DNA of 34,594 nucleotides, from the NCBI GenBank assembly GCA_948470255.1, contig CAOKOS010000025.1:1-34594 (forward strand), in the 5' to 3' direction. The translations under genes were made by a program, and so were the position numbers. Position 1 is the stretch's first letter, and every line of letters starts with the position of its first letter. Below, piece after piece: positions 15,110 to 22,950 of this stretch. This stretch comes from an uncultured Lachnotalea sp. Lineage in GTDB: Bacteria > Bacillota > Clostridia > Lachnospirales > Lachnospiraceae. The notes under the pieces were generated by a model. That model saw only the letters and a program-made list of their open reading frames with translations, searched no databases and was not told the origin of the DNA.

Positions 15110-15862
15110 TCACGGCAGCCTTCCGGATACATATTCATAGTCCCCGCTTCCGCCAAGCCGCAAAGTAAGATCGCCTTCCATGGACCGTTCCATACAGAGG
15201 CGTACATTGGGGAGGTCATTGCTGTCAACCATATACTCTGCCTCCTCCCGGGGCACACCATTACTGGCCCGCCGCCAGACAAGCCTGTCTCTCACGTCTT
15301 CCTCTTTTGCCAGGATCCGTATCGTATAATCCGCATAATTTCTCAAATCACGCCATCCATCCTCATCGAGAAGCAGATAATTCCCTTCAATCAGCACAAG
15401 ATCCCCTTCAATCAAAACCGCATCGTCCATAGGATCATGGAGCTTCCTGTTGTATTCTGGCCAGGGGCAGGACTTTTCCGTCCGTACTCTGGAAAGCCTG
15501 GATCGAAAACCATCGAGATCATAGCTGACGGGCGCCCCTTTCACATAAGTCATCGGGATTTCCTTTCCATCCCGGAAAACTGTATGGGAAAGCAGATATT
15601 CCTGGTAATGGTGAAACCCGTCCATCCCCACCGCCGTCACCGGGACAAGGCCCGGCGTCTTTTCCGAAAGCTGTGTGAGAAATTTGACCAATGTACTTTT
15701 TCCAGTGGCCGGAGGCGCCGCAAGCAGCGCCACCAGCCGCCTTCCCAGTTCTTTTTGCCTCCGGCTTAAACCTGCTAACAGCGGCAAAAATATGGTTTCC
15801 ACCGTCTGGTCTGAATATTCTGCCTCTATGATAAGGCCGTTGATCTCCATTTTATGTTTCAT
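15110..15862 (-). CDS. P-loop nucleoside/pantothenate-kinase-like protein (YggC/FrcK type)
   Basis: The 250-residue kinase-fold protein has Walker A AAPPATGKST (about 50-59) and an MDGFHHYQEYL motif typical of the uridine kinase/pantothenate kinase superfamily. It also has KGAPVSYDLDGFRSRL, comparable to the PanK KGxPESYD segment, and a Walker-B-like VLIEGNYLLL. E. coli YggC and rhizobial FrcK are of this group; the substrate (a nucleoside or sugar) cannot be told. The frame is open to 15946, but the ATG at 15862 follows GGGGGAG at nine bases and removes an atypical leader. It lies between the GGDEF gene and the tandem structured repeats, apart from any pathway partners. Confidence 0.8.
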   Translation of the reverse strand: MKHKMEINGLIIEAEYSDQTVETIFLPLLAGLSRRQKELGRRLVALLAAPPATGKSTLVKFLTQLSEKTPGLVPVTAVGMDGFHHYQEYLLSHTVFRDGKEIPMTYVKGAPVSYDLDGFRSRLSRVRTEKSCPWPEYNRKLHDPMDDAVLIEGDLVLIEGNYLLLDEDGWRDLRNYADYTIRILAKEEDVRDRLVWRRASNGVPREEAEYMVDSNDLPNVRLCMERSMEGDLTLRLGGSGDYEYVSGRLP

Positions 15863-15948
15863 ACCGCTTTTCTCCCCCTCAGTCAGTAATATAAAATTCT
15901 TGTCAGCCGACGGTATTATTTTACCAAATATCCACAGTCCATGCAATC

Positions 15949-16084
15949 TAGAACAAAGAATCCTGCTACGCAGGATTCTCCGCCTGCGGCGGGTCGCTTT
16001 AGCGATATAATCCCTCTCCGCCGCAGTGCGATCCTCCCGGAGGGTTTTTACTTTATAGGACGCAGTTTCCTATAAAGCAAAAAA
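15949..16084 (-). repeat. Structured repeat, copy B (long form)
   Basis: Read on the minus strand this unit has four parts. First is a stem-loop (CTTTATAGGA at 16051-16060 with TCCTATAAAG at 16068-16077, plus-strand loop CGCAGTT) framed by T and A runs. Second is the CCTC/GAGG mini-hairpin. Third is an 8-bp stem CTGCGGCG/CGCCGCAG enclosing TCGC-TAAA-GCGA. Fourth is a terminator-like hairpin (GAATCCTGC at 15958-15966 with GCAGGATTC at 15970-15978) followed by TTTGTTCT. It is close to 88% identical by eye to copy D at 27075. Together with copy C it fills the 347-base gap between the kinase gene and prsA. Confidence 0.75.
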
Positions 16085-16170
16085 GATTGCGCATAGCGCA
16101 ATCTCCGCCGCAGTGCGATCCTCACGGAGCTTTTTTACTTTATAGGACGTAATTTCCTATAAAGCAAAGA
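16085..16170 (-). repeat. Structured repeat, copy C (short form)
   Basis: This copy is tandem with copy B and has the same first stem-loop (ACTTTATAGGACGTAATTTC on the plus strand) and the GATCCTCACGGAG segment. It lacks the middle stem and ends in a different hairpin: GATTGCGC (16085-16092) with GCGCAATC (16096-16103), followed on the minus strand by six T (16084-16079), a textbook terminator. Its other end abuts the U-tract of the prsA terminator. Confidence 0.72.
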
Positions 16171-16196
16171 AGCAGCCAACCTTACGATTGACTGCT
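16165..16196 (-). terminator. Intrinsic terminator of the prsA-like gene
   Basis: AGCAGTCAA and TTGGCTGCT on the minus strand (16196-16188 with 16179-16171) form a 9-bp stem with one G-U pair and an 8-base loop, followed by the T-rich TCTTTGC. It begins 14 bases beyond the prsA stop codon. Confidence 0.7.
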
Positions 16197-16209
16197 CTTT
16201 TTCCCATTC

Positions 16210-17298
16210 CTATTCCGCCGCCTCTGTGGTTTCTCCAGCGCTGCCGGCTGCAGCCGTCGTCTCTGGAGCAGAAACTGCAGCCGGAGCTTCTGTGGTTTCC
16301 GGCACTTTATACAAGTTTGTGTCAAAGGTAAGCTGGCTCCATACCTTCTCATCCACTTTAAAGGAAGGCATCTCCTTCACCCATTCCCCGTAAACAGTCT
16401 GGAAATGCTCGCTCTGCCTCTTGAGAACGATGTTGGGTTTTTCCTTATCCGTGGCTTCCCGGTCAAAATCTGTCTCACAGTAAACCACGTACCAGCCATA
16501 ACCCTCCTGGTAAGCACTTCCCGTTTCCCCGGTCTTTAAAGACATACCCAGATCGCCCACCGTATTATCAAAATCCCCAGCTCCGTAAATATTTCTCGAA
16601 TAAGAGGAATTTTCATCTTCTTCTGCTATGGCTTCCATGGCTTCGACAGAATTTTCCCCTGCCTCCACGCGGGCTTTGACCTCCTCCGCCCTTGTTTTGG
16701 CTGCCTCCCCATCCTCTCCGTCCTTCACCAGAATATAGCGGATAATGCGCTGGGCGGCCTCCTCGTCACTGACTTCCTTGTCCACATCCTTGACCGCTTC
16801 CTGATAAGCCTTCATAGCAAGGGCGTTTCCTGTGATGATTTCTTTTAACCGCTCCTCTGTAATATTCGTCGCCTCTTTTACAGCCCCATCCATACTGCCC
16901 ATGGCCTGGCTTACCGCTTCATCCACCTTCTTTAACTCTTCCTCGCTGAGAGTCAGGCCCAGCTCTTCCGCCTTGGCCTTCAGGACATAAGTCTGATAAA
17001 GGCCCTTCATAATACTTTCTTTCGTATATGCCTCCAGGGTAGTGCCTGTCCCCAGGTCAGACTGCCACATATCTTTGGGATCCATGCCATACATACTATA
17101 AGCATACTCATTGTTATACTGGCTGGTCCGGGCCATATAATTGGCCTCGTCCATATAGATTTCCGTACTTCCCAGCGTCGCCACCACCGTATCGGGATAT
17201 TTTTCCAAAGTCACCCTGGTACGTCCGCATCCAGCCGCTGTCCCCAGTAAAAGGGCAGCCATGGCCACAGGCGCCAGTTTCCTCATAATTTTGTTCAT
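16210..17298 (-). CDS. PrsA/SurA-like peptidyl-prolyl isomerase lipoprotein
   Basis: This is a predicted extracytoplasmic foldase lipoprotein of 362 residues. The signal peptide MNKIMRKLAPVAMAALLLGTAAGC ends in a lipobox-like TAAGC with Cys24. A helical chaperone region (about 35-195) precedes a degenerate parvulin-like domain (about 195-300), from RIIRYILVKD to EGYGWYVVYCE. The last 30 residues are a low-complexity Ala/Thr/Glu tail. The family helps fold secreted proteins after export. The ATG at 17298 is chosen over the upstream open frame because GGAGGG precedes it and it places the signal peptide at the N-terminus. The gene has its own promoter inside the mfd end. Confidence 0.8.
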   Translation of the reverse strand: MNKIMRKLAPVAMAALLLGTAAGCGRTRVTLEKYPDTVVATLGSTEIYMDEANYMARTSQYNNEYAYSMYGMDPKDMWQSDLGTGTTLEAYTKESIMKGLYQTYVLKAKAEELGLTLSEEELKKVDEAVSQAMGSMDGAVKEATNITEERLKEIITGNALAMKAYQEAVKDVDKEVSDEEAAQRIIRYILVKDGEDGEAAKTRAEEVKARVEAGENSVEAMEAIAEEDENSSYSRNIYGAGDFDNTVGDLGMSLKTGETGSAYQEGYGWYVVYCETDFDREATDKEKPNIVLKRQSEHFQTVYGEWVKEMPSFKVDEKVWSQLTFDTNLYKVPETTEAPAAVSAPETTAAAGSAGETTEAAE

Positions 17299-17318
17299 AA
17301 TAACAATTCCCTCCTTCA

Positions 17319-17334
17319 CCTGTACAGTTACAGG
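17319..17334 (-). promoter_or_regulatory. Inverted repeat between promoter and start of the prsA-like gene
   Basis: CCTGTA-N4-TACAGG forms a symmetric 16-base site just upstream of the ribosome binding site and just after the presumed transcription start. The position fits a repressor operator or a short leader hairpin; the protein that would bind is not known. Confidence 0.4.
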
Positions 17335-17342
17335 CATTTGCT

Positions 17343-17371
17343 ATTATAATACCAAACCCTTAAACTAGCAA
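17343..17371 (-). promoter_or_regulatory. Sigma-A promoter of the prsA-like gene
   Basis: TTGCTA (17366-17371) and TATAAT (17343-17348) are 17 bases apart on the minus strand. The -35 lies within the last codons of mfd. The prsA-like gene can thus be transcribed apart from the mfd operon. Confidence 0.7.
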
Positions 17372-20300
17372 CTCTTTTATGTCATTTAACAGGATTTTCA
17401 CTTTTTCTGCCATCTGCCGGGGTTCTTTATTCTCTTTTTTCCGATCCATCAGCGTAAAGTAGGGCGGTTCCGCCCCGCTGAACTTAAGGGCGCCCCCATA
17501 CCCAGACACAAGCTCCGGGATACTCTCCACCCGGAAAGGCGCTTTTTCGTACATAATAAGGCGGACTTCCCGCAGCGTACCGGAAAGCTCCGTCACATAG
17601 GCGCTGTGGGCCAGCCCTTTAAGCAGGGAAACGTCCAGAAGATTTTCCACTGCCCGCGGCAGATCCCCGAACCGGTCAATGAGTTCGTCCCTCATATCCA
17701 TGGCCTCTTCTTCATTTTCAATACTGGAAATCCGTTTATAAACCTCCAGCTTCTGCACTTCATTTTTAATATAAGAAGGAGGGATAAATGCATCGATATT
17801 AAAGTCAATCACCGTATCAAATGCTTCCTGCGTCCCCTCCCCTTTAATAGCCTTTACCGCCTCGTTGAGGAGCTTACAGTACAGATCATAGCCAATGGCC
17901 TCCATATGCCCGTGCTGCTCTGCTCCCAGAAGATTCCCAGCCCCGCGGATTTCCAGATCCCTCATGGCAATTCGGATACCGGAACCCAGCTCCGTAAACT
18001 CCCGGATGGCTGCCAGCCGTTTCTCCGCATCTTCTTTCAGAAGCTTGTTCCGCTTATACATCAAGAAAGCATATGCCGTGCGCCCGGAGCGGCCCACCCG
18101 CCCCCTCAGCTGGTAAAGCTGTGCCAGCCCAAACCGGTCCGCATCATGGATGATCATGGTATTGACATTGGAAATATCCAGTCCCGTTTCGATAATGGTG
18201 GTGGAAACCAATACGTCAATTTCGCCATTGATAAAATCCAGCATAATCCGTTCCAGCTGCTGCTCCCGCATCTGGCCGTGGGCATAGACCACCGCAGCCT
18301 CCGGCACCAGAGAAGCAATCTTCCCAGCGATATCCTCAATATCCCTTACCCTATTGTACACATAATAGACCTGGCCCCCTCTGGAGCGTTCCCGCTCGAT
18401 GGCCTCCCGTACCATCTCTTCATTATATTCCATCACGTAAGTCTGGATGGGCACCCGCCCTGTGGGCGCCTCTTCAAGGACACTCATATCCCGGATGCCC
18501 GCCAGGCTCATATGGAGCGTCCGTGGGATAGGCGTAGCCGTCAGTGTCAGCACATCCACATTTTCCCGCAATTTTTTGATTTTCTCCTTGTGGGCGACTC
18601 CAAACCTCTGCTCTTCATCAATGATCAAAAGCCCCAGGTCTTTAAATACCACGTCTCCCGAAAGTACCCTGTGGGTTCCGATGATAATATCCACCAGCCC
18701 TTTTTTCAGATCTGTCAGTGTCTTTTTCTGTTCTGAAGCACTCCTGAACCGGGAAAGCATATCCACCCTCACCGGAAAATCCATCATCCGCTGGATAAAC
18801 GTATTATAATGCTGCTGGGCCAGAATGGTGGTCGGCACCAGGTAAACCACCTGTTTCCCCTCCTGAACTGCCTTGAAAGCAGCCCGGATGGCAATTTCCG
18901 TCTTCCCATACCCCACATCCCCGCAAATCAGGCGATCCATGATCTTTCCGCTTTCCATATCCCCCTTGACTGCTTCGATGGCAGCTTCCTGGTCTTCCGT
19001 AGCCTCATAAGGAAACAATTCCTCAAACTCCCGCTGCCAAACCGTATCCGGTCCGTAGTGGAACCCTTCACTCCGCTGCCTTGCCGCATAAAGCTCCACT
19101 AAATCCCTGGCGATTTCCTTGACAGCGCCTTTGGCCCTGGCTTTAGTCCTCCCCCATTCCTGGCCGCCTAAACGGTTTAATTTCGGCGCTTTTGCACCCG
19201 CGCCTGCATATTTCTGTATCATATCCAGCTGGGTGACAGGCAGATAAAGACTTCCGTTTCCACCATATTCCAATTTAATATAATCCCGGGTGATACGATC
19301 CACCTCAATTTTTTCAATTCCGCGGTAAATCCCAAGCCCATGATTTTCATGAACCACATAATCCCCTATGGAAAGCTCCGAAAAGCTCTGGATTTTCCGC
19401 CCCTCATAGACCGTCCGCTTCCGGCGTTTCTTCTTTTCTGCCCCAAACATATCGCTTTCCGGGATTACCACAAACTTAATCATGGGATATTCAAAACCTC
19501 TGTGCAGGTTCCCATAAAGGACACAAATTTCCCCGGGAAGGATTTCCTTGTCCTCATCTTCCGTATAATAGGCCAGAAGATCATACTGCTCCCGTAAATC
19601 CTTCGCAAGCCGAGCACCTCTGGTACGTGAACCGCAAAGGAGCGCCACCCGCCACTTTTCCCGTCTCCACTTTTTAAGGTCAGACACCAGAAGTTCAAAT
19701 CCGCTTTTATAAGAATTTCCATTCTTTACAGTCATATTGTAGCGCTTCTGTACGGGAAAGGCTTTTTGCTCCAGAGCAGAAAAAAGCACACTCCGCTTCC
19801 GGGAAAGGGCTGCTGCCGCCTGTCCTGCAGAATAAAGGATATCCGCCTGTCCCGGCAAAAGATATCCTTTCTCCAACCGGTTCTGCATACTTTCCCGAAA
19901 CTCCGCTTCCAATACCTCCGCTTTCTCAATAACCCTGGCTGGCTCGTCCAAAAAAACCGGAACTTCTTCCCCAAAATAGTCCCCAAAGGAAACCGTATCA
20001 GAACAAAAATAACGGATACAGCTTTCCAGCGCCCCCAAAAAGCAGCCCTCCAAAAGCTCTTCCACCATTTCATTTACAATGGTATCCAGTCTGTGGGCTT
20101 CTTCTGCCCTTCCAAGTTCCCGAAGCTTTTTCCCTGCCGCCTCCTGATCCTTCTTCATCCTGCGGATTCCCGCCTCAAGATCCGTGTCAGAAACCACCAG
20201 TTCCCTGGCTGGATACAGCCTCACTTTGGAAAGCCGTTCTATGGACCGCTGGCTTTCCACATCAAAAGAACGGATAGAATCCACCTCATCCCCCCAAAGC

Positions 20301-20878
20301 TCAATTCGGACAGGATTTTCTTCCGTCAAGGGAAAAATATCCAGGATACCGCCCCGGATGCAAAACTGCCCCTCCTGTTCCACCTGGGCGCACCGTTCAT
20401 ATCCCATCCCCACAAGCTGCGCTTTCAGGCCGTCAAAAGACAGTTCCTCCCCCTCTTCCAGGCAGATCACACTGTCCTCAATGGCAGAAAGACTCATCAG
20501 ATGATCCATACAGCCATCCACTGTGGTGATAATTGTCCCTCTCTTCCGTTCCAGAAGCTGTTTCAGTACTGTAAGCCGTTTTCCTGTCAGAAGCTTTCCC
20601 TGGATATCCGCCCCGGAAAACAGTAAGTCCCTGGCCGGATACAAAAACACTTCTGTATCAAAAGTCCTATAATCATCATAGATATCTTTTGCCCTTGCAT
20701 CGCTGTATGTCACAACTAACTTAAGAGGGAATTCTCTTCCAAGCTCCGCCATCTGATGCACTTTCTGAGAATCCGTCCCTCCACTGACAGAAACAGGACC
20801 CCTGCCTCTGCAAAGGTCCTCTTTCGTATCTACATATTCCTTAAGCTCCGGCAGCGGATTGTGAAAAGAGCCTGCCAT
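17360..20878 (-). CDS. mfd: Transcription-repair coupling factor Mfd
   Basis: Mfd is a DNA translocase that removes RNA polymerase stalled at lesions and recruits UvrA. The 1172-residue protein is full length. It has the UvrB-like N-terminal module, a CarD-like RNA-polymerase-interacting domain (IGDYVVHENHGLGIYRG onward, about 500-560), and a RecG-like helicase core with GDVGYGKTE (Walker A) and DEEQRFG. The translocation motif region has LRGRVGRSGRTAYA, and a C-terminal TRCF domain follows. The GGAGGTGAT before the ATG at 20878 is a strong ribosome binding site. The gene follows pth by 17 bases in the same order as B. subtilis spoVC-mfd. Confidence 0.97.
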   Translation of the reverse strand: MAGSFHNPLPELKEYVDTKEDLCRGRGPVSVSGGTDSQKVHQMAELGREFPLKLVVTYSDARAKDIYDDYRTFDTEVFLYPARDLLFSGADIQGKLLTGKRLTVLKQLLERKRGTIITTVDGCMDHLMSLSAIEDSVICLEEGEELSFDGLKAQLVGMGYERCAQVEQEGQFCIRGGILDIFPLTEENPVRIELWGDEVDSIRSFDVESQRSIERLSKVRLYPARELVVSDTDLEAGIRRMKKDQEAAGKKLRELGRAEEAHRLDTIVNEMVEELLEGCFLGALESCIRYFCSDTVSFGDYFGEEVPVFLDEPARVIEKAEVLEAEFRESMQNRLEKGYLLPGQADILYSAGQAAAALSRKRSVLFSALEQKAFPVQKRYNMTVKNGNSYKSGFELLVSDLKKWRREKWRVALLCGSRTRGARLAKDLREQYDLLAYYTEDEDKEILPGEICVLYGNLHRGFEYPMIKFVVIPESDMFGAEKKKRRKRTVYEGRKIQSFSELSIGDYVVHENHGLGIYRGIEKIEVDRITRDYIKLEYGGNGSLYLPVTQLDMIQKYAGAGAKAPKLNRLGGQEWGRTKARAKGAVKEIARDLVELYAARQRSEGFHYGPDTVWQREFEELFPYEATEDQEAAIEAVKGDMESGKIMDRLICGDVGYGKTEIAIRAAFKAVQEGKQVVYLVPTTILAQQHYNTFIQRMMDFPVRVDMLSRFRSASEQKKTLTDLKKGLVDIIIGTHRVLSGDVVFKDLGLLIIDEEQRFGVAHKEKIKKLRENVDVLTLTATPIPRTLHMSLAGIRDMSVLEEAPTGRVPIQTYVMEYNEEMVREAIERERSRGGQVYYVYNRVRDIEDIAGKIASLVPEAAVVYAHGQMREQQLERIMLDFINGEIDVLVSTTIIETGLDISNVNTMIIHDADRFGLAQLYQLRGRVGRSGRTAYAFLMYKRNKLLKEDAEKRLAAIREFTELGSGIRIAMRDLEIRGAGNLLGAEQHGHMEAIGYDLYCKLLNEAVKAIKGEGTQEAFDTVIDFNIDAFIPPSYIKNEVQKLEVYKRISSIENEEEAMDMRDELIDRFGDLPRAVENLLDVSLLKGLAHSAYVTELSGTLREVRLIMYEKAPFRVESIPELVSGYGGALKFSGAEPPYFTLMDRKKENKEPRQMAEKVKILLNDIKELLV

Positions 20879-20895
20879 CCGATCACCTCCGTCCT

Positions 20896-21465
20896 CTATT
20901 TCTTTTTCCCGTTAAACTGATTCATGGCGGCCTCCGTCTGCCCACTGACAATCAGGGCTGCCGCCTGCGCCGCCTCCTTGATGCTTTCCCGCACGTCGGG
21001 AAGCTCTTCTTCTGGAAAGCGTCCCAGTACGTAATCTGCCAAATCCATGCGCGGCGGCTTGTTCCCTACGCCGACGCGGATTCTGGGAAATTCATCCGAC
21101 CCCAGGCATGCAATGATACTTTTCATACCGTTATGGCCGCCTGCGCTTCCTTTTTCCCGGATCCTGAGACGGCCCACGTCCAGATTGACATCATCGTAAA
21201 TCACAAGAATTTCTTCTGGCAGCAGTTTATAATAATCTGCCGCCTCCCGGATACTCTCCCCGCTTAAATTCATATATGTCTGCGGCTTTAGGAGAACCAC
21301 CTTTTGCCCTTCTATGATTCCCTTTCCCATCAGCGCTTTATGCTTCTTCGCATCTACCCCGATTCCATATTTCTCTGCCAGCACATCAATGGCTCCAAAG
21401 CCTACATTATGCCTGGTCCCGGCATACTTAACCCCCGGGTTTCCGAGGCCAGCTATTATAAACAT
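20896..21465 (-). CDS. pth: Peptidyl-tRNA hydrolase
   Basis: Pth releases the peptide from peptidyl-tRNA that drops off ribosomes. The 189-residue protein has the signature GLGNPGVKYAGTRHNVGF with the catalytic His, the conserved LLKPQTYMNLSGES, and IYDDVNLDVGRLRIREKGSAGGHNGMKSI with the catalytic Asp. All expected active-site residues are present. GGAG lies seven bases before the ATG. It lies between trkH (18 bases upstream) and mfd (17 bases downstream), so the genes are likely cotranscribed. Confidence 0.97.
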   Translation of the reverse strand: MFIIAGLGNPGVKYAGTRHNVGFGAIDVLAEKYGIGVDAKKHKALMGKGIIEGQKVVLLKPQTYMNLSGESIREAADYYKLLPEEILVIYDDVNLDVGRLRIREKGSAGGHNGMKSIIACLGSDEFPRIRVGVGNKPPRMDLADYVLGRFPEEELPDVRESIKEAAQAAALIVSGQTEAAMNQFNGKKK

Positions 21466-21483
21466 CTCTGTTCTCCGTCTTTA

Positions 21484-22929
21484 TCAATAAGATTTTTTCC
21501 AGGAAGAGGGGATAAACAGAATCAACATGGGGAAAAGCTCCAGTCTGCCCGCCAGCATACAAAAAGAAAGCACCAGCTTGCTGAACGCAGAAAATCCGCT
21601 GAAATTCCCCACGGCCCCCAAACCTGGCCCGATATTGCCCAGCGCTGAAAATACTGCCGTCATGATCGACTCCATGTCATAGCCATCCAGCGAAATAACA
21701 ACCATGGCCGCTCCGGCAATCATAATATACGTAAAGAAAAAAATCAAGATACCTTTTAAGGTATTTTTTTCAATAATCCTTCCATCCATTCTGGGCGCAT
21801 GGACTCTCCTGGGATGAATCAGCCTGCGAAATTCCTCCCTGAGGGATTTAAAAAGCGCCAGCAGACGGCTCACCTTGATACCGCCTCCTGTGGAGCCGGC
21901 GCTGGCCCCCACAATCATCAGCGTTACAATCAGCATTTTGCTGAAGGTGGGCCACAAATTGAAATCTGCCGTACTATATCCGGTAGTCGTCATCACAGAG
22001 GAAACCTGGAAAAACGCCGCCCGGATGGCATCCGGCCAGGAGCCGTCATAATAATCCCTGGCAATATTCAAAGTCATGCATACCACAACAGCCACAATAA
22101 TCCCCAGATACAGTCTGAATTCTTCATTTTTAAATACGTCTTTGAACTGCTTTTTTAAAACCAGGTAATAAAGGCTGAAATTCACGCCGAAAAGCATCAT
22201 AAACACAGCAATGACCCATTCCGCCGCCGGATTCCCATATGCTCCCACACTGGCGTTCATATTGGAAAAACCGCCTGTCCCCGCGCTGCCCATGGAATGA
22301 ATCAGGGAATCAAAAAGCGGCATCCCTGTAGCCAGCAGACAGAGAATATGTAAAATTGTCAGGCCAAAATAAATCAGATATAAAATCCTGGCTGTTTCCT
22401 TCAGCCTGGGAACCACCTTTCCAGGCGTCGGCCCCGGGCTCTCTGCCTTTAAAAGCTGAACATTGGAGGCATCCATGTTGGGAAGGATGGCCAGTACAAA
22501 AACCAGGACTCCCATTCCCCCAATCCAGTGGGTAAAACTCCGCCAGAACATCAGCCCGCCGTTTTTAAGCCCTTCGATATCGGTCAGAATCGTGGCCCCG
22601 GTGGTGGTGAACCCTGATACTGTTTCAAAAAAACAGTCTATATAGCTGTTAAAGTAACCACTGAAATAAAAAGGCAGGGCGCCAAAGGCTGCCAGAAAAA
22701 TCCAGGAGAACGCCACTGCGGCAAGCCCTTCCCTGGTGGTCATCTTCTTGATCTTCGGCTTTTTAAGCCTCAGAAAAAAACCGGCCAGTATAAGTGGAAC
22801 AATGGTATATGCAAAATAAATCCAGTCGCCCACTCCCGTAAGGACTGAAACCGCCATGGGAACCAGCATAAGCGCTGCCTCGATGCACAGCACATGCCCC
22901 ACCACATATAATACAAGTGCAATATTCAC
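21484..22929 (-). CDS. trkH: Potassium uptake channel subunit TrkH/KtrB
   Basis: This multi-pass membrane protein of 481 residues forms the ion pore of a Trk/Ktr K+ uptake system. Repeated membrane-pore-membrane units are visible, with selectivity-filter-like stretches such as SGFTTTGATIL, GSAGTGGFSNM, TTTGYSTADF and LGNIGPGLGAVG. The start is GTG at 22929 with GGGGAGG upstream; spacing is about 11 bases, slightly long. The gene follows trkA by 21 bases, and the pair forms the complete channel plus nucleotide-sensing regulator. Confidence 0.94.
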   Translation of the reverse strand: MNIALVLYVVGHVLCIEAALMLVPMAVSVLTGVGDWIYFAYTIVPLILAGFFLRLKKPKIKKMTTREGLAAVAFSWIFLAAFGALPFYFSGYFNSYIDCFFETVSGFTTTGATILTDIEGLKNGGLMFWRSFTHWIGGMGVLVFVLAILPNMDASNVQLLKAESPGPTPGKVVPRLKETARILYLIYFGLTILHILCLLATGMPLFDSLIHSMGSAGTGGFSNMNASVGAYGNPAAEWVIAVFMMLFGVNFSLYYLVLKKQFKDVFKNEEFRLYLGIIVAVVVCMTLNIARDYYDGSWPDAIRAAFFQVSSVMTTTGYSTADFNLWPTFSKMLIVTLMIVGASAGSTGGGIKVSRLLALFKSLREEFRRLIHPRRVHAPRMDGRIIEKNTLKGILIFFFTYIMIAGAAMVVISLDGYDMESIMTAVFSALGNIGPGLGAVGNFSGFSAFSKLVLSFCMLAGRLELFPMLILFIPSSWKKSY

Positions 22930-22950
22930 GTTTTTCTGTGCCTCCCCGCT

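Noticed and set aside
15031-15282. Minus-strand open frame of 83 codons at the end of the kinase gene
   Set aside because: It is mostly out of frame within the kinase gene and has no ribosome binding site; its last 70 bases lie in non-coding sequence.
11911-16170. The structured repeats as a CRISPR array
   Set aside because: There is no regular repeat-spacer period, no cas genes, and copies are dispersed over 20 kb with structure rather than identical repeats.
17606-18736. Plus-strand open frame of 376 codons opposite mfd
   Set aside because: It lies wholly antisense to the conserved mfd helicase core, has no recognisable domain and shows the His/Pro/Leu-rich composition typical of a mirror frame.
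19766-20626. Plus-strand open frame of 286 codons opposite the mfd N-terminal part
   Set aside because: It is a mirror frame with no recognisable motif.
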